A DNA stretch of 64,000 nt, from NCBI GenBank assembly GCA_907163375.1, contig CAJQUW010011269.1, forward strand, positions 62,001-126,000, read 5' to 3'. Below, piece by piece: positions 48,203-59,668 of the stretch. The DNA is from Prostheceraeus crozeri. Lineage: Eukaryota > Platyhelminthes > Polycladida > Euryleptidae. The notes beneath the pieces were generated by a model, which was not told the origin of the DNA, searched no databases, and saw only the letters and a program-made list of their open reading frames with translations. Every line of letters begins with the position of its first letter. Positions within the stretch are counted from its first letter, which is position 1. Made by a program: the position numbers and the translations under genes.

Positions 48203-49235
48203 TTATTCTGCGGCAAGTCGACTTGCCTCATCGAATGTCGACAAATAGTCAACGTTGCAGACGGAGGAAACGCATCTCAAGACCTGTGTGAAGTGTGTGT
48301 GGGGCCGCCCTCCACAACATAAAGCGGCGACGCTAAGTAAGTTGTACAGAAGCCTGCCATCCGCCCTTCCTTCCAAGACGGAAGAGGCGGAGCTAGACGC
48401 CGATCTACAGAACCTATGCAAGGGAGAGCCAAGGAGCACTGCGGAGTCTATGGAGGTGATTTGAGCACCTGGCAAGCAATCGAATAGGGTACTGATGTTT
48501 TGTGTGGTAAGAACATTCGACTCAGATAGTTGGATCACCTCCGACTTCGTCGGATTCATATGCAGACCAATCGTTGAGAGGACGGGTATGATCCTCCTCA
48601 GATCGTCGGAGACAAGGTCGGGTGGTCCAGCGAGCGTTGCGTCGTCAAGGTACCATACGTTGAACTCTGACTTGGTGGATCTGGCTACTTCATCGACGCA
48701 GAGGGCGAAAAGGAGCGGGCCAAGCGGGTCACCCTGCTGAACTCCACAGGAAGACTTGATGATTGCTTTTCCTGCAAGCAAGTTGGTCGGACTGCTGTAA
48801 GAGAGACGCACCAGTCGCCCGATCTCGGGACAGCGACGCGCGACGGTCATCAGGATATGTTCTCGCTTCACGCAGTTAAAAGCGTTATGCATATCCAGCT
48901 TAACAAGCAGCTTTGATGTATTGCGGTTCCGGTAGATGTACTCCCGAGCTGCGTGAACGGCGGATTCCGGTCCACCAGGAATGCCGACACCAAGTTGCAC
49001 GGGGCGGAGCTGTGGTGCCAAAGATATACACACGGCGCGGCTAGCGATTTTGGCAGCTATGCGATGAAAGACGTTGCCGACGGCGATGGGCCGGATGCCA
49101 CCGTCCTTCTTCCGCAGTGGAATGAGGTTCGCAGCAAAAAGCAAGTCTCTTCCGAAAGTACACACGGTCCCATTGAAGAGTCCTCTCATCAAGACGACGA
49201 TTGAAGCTCGGAGGCGGCGTCCCGATTCGTAGGCA
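48203..49235 (-). pseudogene. Non-LTR-type reverse transcriptase, 5' truncated
   Basis: The minus-strand frame (open from about 49192, with related codons upstream in another frame) contains GGIRPIAVGNVFHRIAAK, QLGVGIPGGPESAVHAAR, LDMHNAFNCVKRE, GVQQGDPLGPLLFAL and the WYLDD active site (about residue 180). This block order with QLGVG and WYLDD marks a small, patchily distributed group of retroelements found in some invertebrates and protists; the name Utopia or an R2-side relative is possible but not certain. It lacks endonuclease and N-terminus. The copy abuts, head to head, the Penelope fragment that begins at about 49238. Confidence 0.7.
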
Positions 49236-49237
49236 GC

Positions 49238-49504
49238 ATGTCCTGTGAGGCAGCATGTCGGAATTGTCGTGAATACTATATTGGCCTAACCGGGGACACT
49301 TTTAGAAGGCGAATTACCGTCCATCGACAGCAGGTTTATAGTGCTCACTATTCTTTCCTCAAAGTGAGCAAGCATATAGCCACGTGTGGCAAAGACTTCT
49401 ATGCCACCCCTTTCTATCAGCTATCTCCTAATGCCTCCAAGATAGAAAGGGAAAGGAAGGAAGCTATGTTTATTAAGAAATTTCTTCCTACCTTGAATGC
49501 CTAA
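49238..49504 (+). pseudogene. Penelope-like element 3' end: GIY-YIG endonuclease
   Basis: Residues 5-35 give CRNCREYYIGLTGDTFRRRITVHRQQV, the C-x2-C-x-YIG-x-TG pattern of Penelope endonucleases. It is followed by SKHIATCGKDFYATPFYQL and a C-terminal ERKEAMFIKKFLPTLN. This is the true C-terminus with a stop at 49504. Everything upstream is missing. It is intact over the remaining length and less decayed than the copy at 15745-16501, to which it is only distantly similar. The ATG used in the frame is incidental. Confidence 0.75.
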
Positions 49505-49705
49505 TGTACTATATATAGATATGCATGTATCCTCTTCTCACTTTTTATTTAATGCTTTGATAAGCAGTCAAACTGTGAAATCGATCGGCATAAAGCATTA
49601 TTTGAGAATCTGGCTGATTTTTATCTTACTTATTTGGCACCGTTTGCGTTTCCTGTTTTTTATCTTTATATATATATATATATATATATAGGTACCTGAA
49701 GATGG
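49505..49705 (+). other. Penelope 3' UTR with TA run
   Basis: A TA microsatellite (49667-49690) is followed by GGTACCTGAAGATGGC, a short word often seen near the 3' end of Penelope-like elements. Confidence 0.45.
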
Positions 49706-49879
49706 CAACTGGATGGTAATCGAAAATTTTGTAATCTCAACATAAAATGATAATTGACATCTCAAAAATACCTGGCTCTTTCCAACTCAAAAATATTATA
49801 TCATGACTAGCCAGGGCATCCTCCAAGTACCTGCAAGAAGCGTATGACGCTGTAATATATGACAAAGGATTTGAGAATG

Positions 49880-50840
49880 TTGAGGAAAATGCCGACATCC
49901 TTGTCATAAATCGATAAACTCGTTTATCAGCAGATAAACTAAATGACGTAGTGCAAGAAACAAGAAAATTGTAACAACAAGTGGATTTCTTATTGAAGGA
50001 GTTGCACCAGCAAAAACGCTTTCAATGGCAATGAACGAATTCAAGGGAAAACGGAAATTTGAATACGATGGCAAGACAGCTGACAAGCAGCAAAATACAG
50101 ATCAACAAATCAGACATTCAATGCTACGCATGCAATGATTTTGGACATATATCTAGAAATTGTCCACGTCATATTAAATCAAATACTAGACGATCCAGAA
50201 ATTTTGAAGCAAACATTAAATCTGCCACATCTGAACCATTAGAAAATAATATTGAGGAAAGCAGCGAACTTGTTGAAGTAAATCGAAATTCAGCTTGCGA
50301 GGAGAAACCTAAGCAACGTCAGACATAATTCAACATGACAAAAAAAAACAAAAGAAAGTGTATCCATCTAGGAACTAGGAAACTAAATCAATGGTGCTGG
50401 ACAAAAACCGAAAATGATAAGGCATGTAAAGGAAAAATCAACCAAAACCCTGATTTCATCGACAAGATCAGAGCCAGCAAAGAACAAGCCTGTTGTTGAA
50501 TGTCGTAGACCGAAACGAACATGGACATCTGTGTTTTTGACCGTGGTGCGGATAGCAACGTAGTCGATGCTACATTTCTGCAAAAAATTAAGCACCTGGA
50601 AAGTAGCGCAGTGAAATTCATGAAGAAAGAGAGTTTACTGAAATGTGCAAATGGAACTTTCATGAGAGTCATCAACTATGCTGTATTTTCGTTGGAGATC
50701 GGAATTCAATGTACGATCCAAGAACTGTGTTGTTGACTCAATTTTTCCGATGTCATCATTGGTATGCGAACTGTGACGAAAGAGCGCACGCTACTGGATG
50801 CAGGTTTAAGAAATTTGTTCTGTGAGAAACTCTAACGAGT
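49880..50840 (+). pseudogene. LTR-retroelement gag/protease relic
   Basis: The frame at 50059-50328 carries one CCHC zinc knuckle (CYACNDFGHISRNC) followed by a Glu-rich tail. The frame at 50521-50736 holds a degenerate aspartic-protease start (FDRGADSNVVDATFL, where D-S/T-G-A is expected) and is followed in another frame by a VIIGMRT-type flap motif near 50755. Stops separate the pieces. No reverse transcriptase follows. It is a small decayed fragment of a Ty3/gypsy-type or related element. Confidence 0.6.
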
Positions 50841-50910
50841 AACGTGGTTCACCTAATTGCTTTCAAATCATCGTAATCATCAAATGCATAACCAAGCTAA
50901 TGGCACTTTC
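50819..50910 (+). repeat. Dispersed repeat, copy 2
   Basis: Partner of 46648-46765. Confidence 0.5.
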
Positions 50911-51879
50911 CAGAAACACATGCAGTCATGACTTTTTCCACTTTCTTTTCAGCATATCTATGAAATTCATCAAATTTTCAGCGAACTTTGTTAATATCGG
51001 CATCGTTAATATCGGAACACAATCAAGCACGGGCTGTACGTTGTGGGTCCAAAGTGCTAGGACGACTTTGGCCGTTCATGTGATGACCCAAATTTCAAGC
51101 GATTCACAAAAATCGCTTGTGACGGCTTGGTCACTTGCAACAGTTGCCGGACTGGAAGTATCAAGTTGCAAAGTGGCAGGCAAGAGTGAGCATCAAAGGT
51201 GACCAGAGAAAGAGATGGCACAACGTCAAGTGAGATAAGGAACTAATGCATTTAACCCCTGCCGACAAAAAAATCTTTTCTGCTTTCTGTTTCGCCTAAT
51301 GTTTGAAAACATAAATAAACAGAAAATGGGATGAAATCGTCTGGTCACAAGCTCATAAGTAGGATATTAAACCTACTGAGAATTTTCTTTGTATAACAGT
51401 TAGAGTAAAGCTAAAAACCCACCATTCCGGACAATTGAGGTGCAGCAATCAGCAGATTCTGGTTCTGATTTCCTGTCAGTTCCCTTCATTAGATCGAGTA
51501 TCATCAGAATTGAAAGTGTCCTGCTTGGAACAGTCGACCCTCGTAACATGAGTCATCGCGGCGTGAGTGACCTACTATCAATGCCATTCTCGTCGACTAA
51601 CCAAAGCCCAAGGAGCACATATTCCCGCGAGCAACTACTACGATTAAAGTCTCCTTCCCTTCATCCAGCAAGAAGAGTCAAAAGGTCGTTGCGGTATTTT
51701 GTTCTCGCAAAAACACAGAGCCGACATTATTCAGTAAAGTGCAGCGATGCGAAAATAGCTGACGGGTCACATGTTACTCAAGACCCATGTGCTGCAAACT
51801 CTGAAGAAAGATGATTATTGTAACGATGATGACTGCGATGACTTTGAAGGACCTGCGGGCGCCAACCCTATGCCTCGAG
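50911..51879. other. Unassigned region
   Basis: Several frames near 100 codons, the longest at 51440-51814, without recognised motifs. Part may belong to the 5' end of the following retroelement. Confidence 0.35.
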
Positions 51880-53860
51880 CTCGAACCCTCAAGGCACGCA
51901 CGACAACTCTCTCTCTCTCTTCTGTTCCGCATCTCGACCTCCTAGCCTCAGTGAACATCAGAACTTCTAACACTCGTATCTTAACAGACGATTGGAGATT
52001 TAAAGAATTATTAAGAATTATTAAAGAATAATTAGATATTCTATGTATAATTGAAACTCGCCGACGTGAAGATACAGACTTGATAGAGAGTAGCTTCACT
52101 TGAAATCTTATCCTGTCAACAACGCAGGTGTTGGCGGAATTGGCTTCATATTTTCTCCTTAAGTCTGGCCATTCATACTAGACATCAAACTTGACCCCAG
52201 GATCTCTTCCACAATATTGAAACTGCAGGACCGCCGACTCGTGCTAGCATGTGTTCATACGCAAACGTCGCCCTTGACTGCTCAAACATTACTAGAGCTT
52301 GCTCACAAGGCATCTGTTGAAGACTATATACAAAGATCATCAGCTCCTCTACCGGAAGAAAACACTGTCCACGAGTGCTGGTCTTCGCTGCATCTATCAA
52401 AGATCGCAAATATAAGATGACCGCGCACTATCAAAACTTGCTTAATCGTGTCCCTCCTCCTGCCCATCAACTCAGCCCTCAATATCCGTAAGTATCCTTA
52501 AATCCATACTCTATCGAGCCTATTTCTTACAATGAAGTACGCAAAGCCTTGCTCTCAACTCGACTTGAGGGCGCGCCTGGCTCAGATAACATCATAGCAC
52601 GAGTTTTTAGCGGTTACCGCTTCTCATGTCACTAGAGCAATCAACAATCACGCTGCCCTTAATGGCGGCAAAGCACCAACTAGATGATGCGAATCCATCA
52701 CTGTCCATTCCAAAGAAAGGTTCGTCTACTTCCCTTGACAACCAGCGCGGAATATTCCTCTTATGTATATCCACAAAACTTCATAATCGCATTCTTCTCA
52801 ACCGTGTTCAATCTGATATCCTTCAACGACTCTCGCCCCTTCAAGTCGGATTCATACCTGGAAGATCCACAATTCAACAATTAGCCGCCCTCCGATTAAT
52901 CACTGACGACTGTCGAAAACTTCAACGTGATATCTCGATAGCTTTCATTGATTTTCATAAGGCATTCGATTCAATTTCAAGGAAAGCTATTTCCAATTGT
53001 CTACAATATCATGAAGTCCCAGAAATCCTCATAAAAGCAATAACGGAACTGTATGAAGACACGACAGCAGGCGCAAAAACTGCGTATGGACTTGGTTTAC
53101 CCTTTATATTACCTCAGGTGCTCTACAGGGTGATACACTCGCCCCATTCCTTTTTGTGGCCATCCTTGACGCTGCATTGAGAGACGCTCAGCTGACCGTG
53201 TTCTCGATCTCCAACTATCAGCTTACCGTACTTAGCATTTGCGGATAATATTGCCATCCTCAATGATAATCCGCATGGGTTGCAGTCGTCACTAAACAAC
53301 ATCTATGAATCTGCGGGTAAAGTCGGCTTGAAATTCAACGAAACTAAAACTGTGGTGTCACACATCGGCCCCAAATCCTACCTGGATATTAAGCTACCAT
53401 CAGATGAAACGTTGAAGTCGGCTAATAAATTCACGTATCTCGGAGGAGTGATAAACAATGCTGACAATGCAGCTAAAGACATAAAATCCGTCGCGTGGAC
53501 TGCAGCCTTCAATTCTTCGAAGGTATTCCATTCAAGCGCTAGCGCAAATGATCAGTCCAAAATCAGACTTTTCAAGGCCGCTGTAGAGCCAGTTTTGCTG
53601 TACGGATTAGAAGCTATGGCTAAGACAAACACCCACTCCCAGTGATTAGACCAAACCCATCGTGCACTCGCCAGGTTTACACATGGAATTCTCTATCCTA
53701 AAGTGATATAAACTGAAGAACTTCGCCGAAAAGGCATCGCTGATGCTTCCAACAGTCTACGCCTAAGAAGGCAGAAATTGACAGATTCTGAACACCTAAA
53801 GATTCGGCTGTTTTGCAAAAATGCAAAACCTCCGAACCACTGAGGCGGGGAATGTCCCAC
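51880..53860 (+). pseudogene. Non-LTR retrotransposon, heavily broken
   Basis: Starts with an endonuclease-like opening (LLASVNIRTSNTRIL, about 51940) and further pieces near 52200-52320. The reverse transcriptase follows in 52626-53180: IPKKG, QRGIFLLC, QVGFIPGRSTIQQL, FIDFHKAFDS. The region that should carry the active site is interrupted near 53190-53260 (an LAFADN-like remnant instead of xADD). The thumb continues in 53280-53645 with KFTYLGGVI and LLYGLEAM. Many stops and shifts. It ends where the AT-rich virus-like element begins. Confidence 0.7.
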
Positions 53861-53881
53861 TTACTCTAGTAATGGGCAAAA

Positions 53882-54345
53882 GACCGTTCCAGGACACCAT
53901 AAAATTCAAAAAAATAGTATCTTTAAAAACGACATAAATTCATGAATTTAGACCCTTTTTCAGGTTTTTAAGACCTAAATTCATGAATTTAGTCGTTTTT
54001 AAAGATACCGATTTTTCAAAAAAATGGTACTTTTTAAATGGTCTAAATTCATGAATTTTGGTCATTTTTCAGGTTATGAAGACCTAAATTCATAAATTTG
54101 GGCGTTTTTAAAAATACCCAATTTTCAAATTTTTCAAAATCTCAAATTTGAGAATTACAATTTTCACCCTTAAAATCATGACCGTTCCAGGACACCGAAA
54201 AAATCAGAAAAGTTAAGAATCTCAAAATTTGAGAATTACAATTTTTACCTTGAAAATCATGACCGTTCCAGGACACCAAAAATCATAAAAGTTGAGAATT
54301 TCAAATTCATGAATTTTAACCATCTTTCAGGTTTTTAAAATATAT
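53882..54345. repeat. AT-rich repeat array at the left end of the virus-like element
   Basis: The palindrome AAATTCATGAATTT or a close variant occurs five times (near 53936, 53984, 54045, 54089, 54303). GACCGTTCCAGGACACC occurs three times (53883, 54180, 54261). Base composition drops abruptly to very AT-rich. It may be a terminal or replication-origin region; a covalent terminal inverted repeat cannot be checked because the right end is outside the window. Confidence 0.65.
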
Positions 54346-54372
54346 CATGTGACTAATAATATTTCTTTAAAA

Positions 54373-55140
54373 ATGGAAGAAACAAAAGTGGATGAAACAA
54401 AAGTGGAAGGAACTTCAGAAATGGAAGAAACCGCAAGAATATATCCTTCGTTATCATATGAACGTAGTTCTACTATAATGGACATTGAAAAAATGAACAA
54501 AGAAAAACACAAAGATAGAGTTAGGTATATGAAAGATAAGGAATCTCAATTATTACTTAGACAAGAACATTATAAAAAATTAAGAAAGAGATGGACTAAT
54601 GTTAAGAATGTAACACAAAGAATTGGCATATTCTTAACAATAAGTTTAGGCGCTCTCACTATTGTTATATCTTCAGGTGTTTTAGTAATTCCAGTAGTTG
54701 CTACAGCTTTAACAGGTACGGGTGTTTTTGCAACTTCACTTGTTACAATGTTAGATAAATCTTTAATAACTAAGAAACGAAAATCATTAAAAACTAAGCA
54801 TTTACATATTAAAGAAGTCTATGATAAACTACATTACTACTTTCAAAGAGTATGTGATGATAATGTTATTACGTTAGATGAGATTGAAAAATTTGATCAA
54901 ATAGCTAATGAAGTAAATCAAATATCCTTTCAATTACAGTCCGAAAAAGTTGATGATAAGAATAAACATGATGGCAAAATTTCGAGTGATGGTAAAATTT
55001 CTAATGAAGAAAATGACAAAATTTTTTTAGAAGAGCTAAAAATTTTTAGCGAAAATTTAAGCAAAACTTTATTAAACAAATCTTTAGACGAGAAAACTTT
55101 AAACGAAAAGATGACAGACAACAAAGCAATAAAAAAATAA
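54373..55140 (+). CDS. Virus-like element: putative membrane protein
   Basis: I start it at 54373 rather than the earlier ATG at 54349, because TTTAAAAATG here matches the start context of its neighbours. About 255 residues: a Glu/Lys-rich N-terminus, a hydrophobic region with two likely membrane segments (residues about 88-135, TISLGALTIVISSGVLVIPV and the Gly/Thr/Val stretch after it), then a long charged helical tail with small Gly/Ser/Asp repeats (KISSDGKISNEEN). No family name. It could be a virion membrane or host-interaction protein; that is a guess from composition. Confidence 0.6.
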   Translation: MEETKVDETKVEGTSEMEETARIYPSLSYERSSTIMDIEKMNKEKHKDRVRYMKDKESQLLLRQEHYKKLRKRWTNVKNVTQRIGIFLTISLGALTIVISSGVLVIPVVATALTGTGVFATSLVTMLDKSLITKKRKSLKTKHLHIKEVYDKLHYYFQRVCDDNVITLDEIEKFDQIANEVNQISFQLQSEKVDDKNKHDGKISSDGKISNEENDKIFLEELKIFSENLSKTLLNKSLDEKTLNEKMTDNKAIKK

Positions 55141-55207
55141 TTTGTTCAGTAAAATGTTTTTGCTGTATTCCAATGTTACCACAAAATTCAAATATTATAT
55201 TTTAAAA

Positions 55208-56017
55208 ATGGATAAAATTAGAGCTGATAAATTTAAAAGAATTAAACAATTAGAAGAGTTAATAAAACAAAGAAATATTATGAAAGAAAATCATCTTCAA
55301 CATAGAATGATAAAAGCTGGTATTCAATCTGATATGTTTGAAAAAGTGCAGCAAACCGAGCAAGTAAAAACTGATTTTGAAAAAACTATGAAACCATTTA
55401 AAACTCTTGAAAAAGAACTTACAAATAATGATAAACAAATTGATATAACAGATCCAGAGCACAAAACTATATTAGATGACTATGGATTACTAGAATCAAA
55501 CATTAATAAGAAATTACCAAAATCTATGCAATTTGAACATTCTATTTCTTTTATAGATGGAAAAACAATACCTAGATTTTATCTCGGACAAAAAGAAATA
55601 TTTCCACAACCTTTTCGAGGTTTGATTTTTTCACCAGATAAATCTCCTTTTAATTTAGATAGAAATTTTGTTGATCTTTTAAGAGGAGCAGATTTAAATA
55701 ATTATGCTGTAGAAGATCTCATAAAATATAAAGCTATGTTAGATAGAGTTGGTGCAGTAAAATCTCTTAGACGTTATAAACAATTAGAAAATTTATTATC
55801 AACGGGAGTTAAAGTAGGAAAAGGTTTTAAAACAGAAACAACTGTATTTTTACCAGATGAACCACAAGAATTACTAAATAGATTAAATATTTTAGTATCT
55901 GCAATAAAAGAAGGACATAATTCTAGTTTCAATGAAATTCATGCTATATTGAAAAGACTGTTAGAAAAGAAGATTCTAAATGAAGAGGATTATAAAAGTA
56001 TAACGGGACATCTCTGA
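55208..56017 (+). CDS. Virus-like element: conserved accessory protein, unknown role
   Basis: Start taken at 55208, again in the A-rich context. About 269 residues: a charged coiled coil (1-80), a middle part with ISFIDGKTIPRFYLGQ, and a C-terminal helical region (ELLNRLNILVSAIKEGHNS...ILKRLLEKKILNEEDY). That last region resembles the C-termini of uncharacterised proteins carried next to capsid genes in animal polinton-like elements, an impression from general knowledge. The last codons and the stop fall inside a double-hairpin repeat (56004-56040), so the original C-terminus may have been replaced. Confidence 0.6.
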   Translation: MDKIRADKFKRIKQLEELIKQRNIMKENHLQHRMIKAGIQSDMFEKVQQTEQVKTDFEKTMKPFKTLEKELTNNDKQIDITDPEHKTILDDYGLLESNINKKLPKSMQFEHSISFIDGKTIPRFYLGQKEIFPQPFRGLIFSPDKSPFNLDRNFVDLLRGADLNNYAVEDLIKYKAMLDRVGAVKSLRRYKQLENLLSTGVKVGKGFKTETTVFLPDEPQELLNRLNILVSAIKEGHNSSFNEIHAILKRLLEKKILNEEDYKSITGHL

Positions 56018-56040
56018 TGTCTTTAAGGGCTTCGCCCGTA
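56004..56040 (+). repeat. Double-hairpin repeat R1, copy a
   Basis: Two adjacent stem-loops: GACATC TCT GATGTC and GGGC TTC GCCC. The other three copies lie in the polymerase gene in the opposite orientation relative to the top strand (60471-60505, 62060-62095, 62214-62249). Confidence 0.8.
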
Positions 56041-56142
56041 GCTGAAATATGTTGTTTCTAATTTTTATTTATGATTTTTATCCATGATTTTTTAAAAAAA
56101 TATTTCATAAATAAATATCTGTTTAAATTTCTTTGTTTAAAA

Positions 56143-56945
56143 ATGTCTTCGAGAGAATTATCATCAGTAGATTTTGACAAAATTAATAATCATTTAGAAA
56201 ATTTAACAGAGATTTTGGGTTCATCAAAATTTAGTACGACGTTAAAAATTATAACAACTACTTCATCACACACTTGTAATTTAGAACCCATTCTACATTT
56301 GGAACAAAATAAAAATTATCAAATTGCATTGACTAGTTTCTCTACATTTAACACTATTCAAAACGTTATCAAAGATGTGAATGATCAATTTAGATATTCT
56401 ACTGATAAAGGCAAAACATGGAAAATATTAACTTTTCTTCCTGGTTCTTACGAAGTTGAATCAATATCAAATGAAATTAAGAGAAATTTAGGTATACCAT
56501 TTAAAGATAAGAAACAATTACATTTTGCAGTTGAACCGGCAGTTAATAAATTTTCTCTTACTTTAGACGAAAATCATCAAGTTGATTTTAATCATGATAG
56601 ATCATTGTCAAAGCTATTAGGATTTAATAAACAAACCTATAGTCAAGGTTATCATTTAGGTGAGAAGATTCCAAAAATAACTGAAATAAATTCAATTGTT
56701 GTACATTGTGACATTATTGAAGGAGGATATATAATGGTAAATTATCAAATTTAATATTCAGTTTTCCAGCTTTTACTGTACCCATTGGTTATAGATTAAA
56801 TGTAATTCCACAAACATTAATATATTTTCCTATTACAAGAAAAACTATTAACAACATTAACATTAGAATCACTGATGAAAAAGGACAAGAAATAAATTTT
56901 GGAGGTGAAGAGATTATGATAGATCTTTTGGTTCGGGAGGTATAA
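56143..56945 (+). pseudogene. Virus-like element: penton-like minor capsid protein, one frameshift
   Basis: Start at 56143 (MSSRELSS). The first frame ends at 56754, but a one-base shift near 56733 leads into a second frame to 56945. That frame carries PQTLIYFPITRKTINNINI and ITDEKGQEINFGGEEI, a C-terminal pattern (bulky YFP followed by D-x-x-G and GEEI) that I associate with the single-jelly-roll penton proteins of adintoviruses and polinton-like viruses. The first part has the early strand LEPILHLEQNKNYQIALTSF and a regularly spaced beta pattern. It probably forms virion vertices. It is the most direct sign, with the ATPase, that this is viral. Confidence 0.65.
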
Positions 56946-57031
56946 ACTCCTACGCGAAGCTAGAGAAGTTTAATTTTCTTCTTCTTCTTTAAAAATAAAA
57001 ATAAAATAAAAATAAATTTTTTTATTAAAAA

Positions 57032-57777
57032 ATGAGTGAAGTACCCCCATTAAATAAAAAAAACTTAAATTTAATCATCATCCAAATTTATCTAATAAAG
57101 TTTTGTCAGTTATTTGTGGAAGATCAGGTTGTGGAAAAACGTATCTATTATTTAAAATTTTAACGACTCCAAATTTTTTGGATTATAACAATCTTATAAT
57201 TTATACAACAACAGCAGAACAACCCGTCTATCAATTTTTAAAATATGGATTTGAAAATAATCTTAAAAAAACAGCAATCGCTTCATTATTCAAAGAATAT
57301 GAAATTTCTGAAGATGAAGAAGAAATAAGTTCGTGGTGTGAAGAAGCAGCAAAAAATAATCAGTTAGTAGAATCTAATAAAAATAAGCACATAAAAATAC
57401 AATTAATAGATGATAGTGGTAATATGCAAGATCTTAGTAAACTAGATAAAACAATGAAACATTGTGTAATTTTTGATGATTGTGTTCATGATAGAAATCA
57501 GTCAGTTCAGAGAAATTATTTCACAAGAGGTAGACATAATAACTGTAGTGTTTTTTATTTAACACAAAGTATGTATTCATTAGACGGAAGTGTTATTAGA
57601 AAGAATGCAAATATATTTATACTATTTGAAATAAATGCAAGAAACTTATGTGATTTGTTAAGAGATTTATGCGTAAGAAATAAAGATGAATTTAAACAAT
57701 CGTGTAACAATGCTTGGTCAAAAGATTATGGCTTCATTACAATTAATATTGATAAAAAATTCATGATAGAGTTATAG
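57032..57777 (+). pseudogene. Virus-like element: A32/FtsK-type genome-packaging ATPase, early frameshift
   Basis: The expected ATG (57032, A-rich context) is separated from the main frame by a length change in a run of A near 57056-57063. The main frame is then open to 57777 and lacks its own ATG. It has Walker A GRSGCGKT at about 57118-57141, Walker B VIFDDC near 57466-57483, and the RGRHNNCSVFYLTQS block with the polar sensor residue at about 57525-57570. That order is typical of the HerA/FtsK packaging ATPases of nucleocytoplasmic and polinton-like viruses. A homopolymer error in the assembly could mimic the break. Confidence 0.8.
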
Positions 57778-59668
57778 AACATATTTTCGCGGAGTGATAA
57801 AAATATACAAATATAGTGTTATAATATTTTATTTTTTTATTTTATGTATATATCAAATTTATCTATCTTAGAAATTAGAAAATTAAAAAGGTAAAGTAGT
57901 TATTCCATCAGGTAAAATTTTTTCTTTTATCATCAAATGGATCTAATGCTAATTTATGTTCTTCTTTTAAATACATTTTATGTTTCTTTGAATTAAGTCT
58001 ATAATTACATGCTGTTTTTATTTCATTATTAAATAATACATTTTTATAATCTTGAAATGTTATTTGATTAGCCACTGATGCCTTTGAAATTCCTTTTAAT
58101 GTTTTATGTGTTTTAATATTATTAGTTGTGTTATAACAATAACATTTAGATTTTAAAAATATAGCTTCTGTTATGAAATCTTCATTTCCTTCTAATTCAT
58201 CTTTTACTTTACATAAATCAGAAGGATGAATGATATCTTTTATTTTATCTATTTCTTCATCAACTGTAGAATTATACGGTTTTGTTAATTCTAAGAAAAC
58301 AGAATCGGTATCTGTAAAGTGTAATTTATAGTTTTTGCCATAAGCAGGTGCTCAATAATCATATATAAATTTATACATAAATAGTTTAGCTAATTCTAAT
58401 ATAGTGAATCCTATAAAATTAAACTTATCATGTTTTACGCTGATTCGACGTAAATGTACAGCACATAGTTCATCACTAAATCTAGTAGTTCTTTTATATG
58501 TAGGTTTCCTTGTTAAATTTTGAAACCTATCTTTATCATAAACTATTTCAATATTTTGTCTATTACGCACATTTTCTAAAGTCTTACCATAACATGCATT
58601 ATTCATTAATTTGAAGAACACGTTTCCAAAATCATCTTTATTTCTTTTAGCTATTTTACGTTTTTCAATATTGAACTCTATATAATTTTTTAACCATTTA
58701 GATTTTCTATACTCTAGTTTTCGATGTATTTTGGTGAGAATCATTCCATGTTCTAAATACCAATCTAGCATTCTTCCTTCAACAACATACTTTCTTTATT
58801 ACTTTGTGTTAACATAAGTTTTTTTGTTGGCCTGTATTTCTTAGGAATTATAGATTTTTGATAATCTGAAAAATCTTCTATATTGGGAATTTTGTTTTCG
58901 GGACAGAAAGGAAAATATTTTGTTTTATCTTTTATTTCATCAGGATATACTAAATCAACTTCATATATATAACCATGATTATAATTTCCATCATATGTTT
59001 TTTGATAATCAAGAATATTACACCATTCCATCTCACCTGTTGGTAATTCTTGTATCATGCAAGAAGAATATAAGCTATTAAAATCATAATATAACAAATA
59101 GTTTTCTCTCATGATTTCATCAACTGCTGCTTGACTATCTTCATTTGATATAAGTCCTTCTCTATTTTGATTAAACAATTTTATAAACTGATCACTTTCT
59201 TCTGGAGATAAAGGTTTCATTATTCCATAATCATCAGGCTTTACTTTTTTTATTGTAACATTAACATATCTATTACCTAAAACTGATGAAACTCCACCTC
59301 TAATTCCAGATTCAAAAAATAATAATTTATCATATGTATTTTCTTTATAATGTTTAAGTTTAACACCAGTATGTTTCAATCCTGCTAACCATGTTAAACC
59401 TGGTGTAGAATAACAATAACATGGATCTATTCCGTGATATTCTAAACACATGTCACGAAAGTTTTCAAAAAGATCAGTAAGGAGTAATACATCTATCTGA
59501 AGATATTTCATTGTATAATCATACATTGTTTTACAATTTAACTCTCTCCAATTCTTTTCAGCTTCTGCATAATCTTCTTCAGATAATTGTGATTGTTTTA
59601 ATGTTGATTTAAATTTATTTATTGGAGGAAGTTGTTTTTCTTTCATAATTTTATTCACAGAATTAAAA

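Noticed and set aside
58349..58351. TGA read as tryptophan (altered code) in the polymerase
   Set aside because: A frameshift in the same gene already indicates decay, and TGA also ends the preceding accessory gene, so an altered code is not needed.
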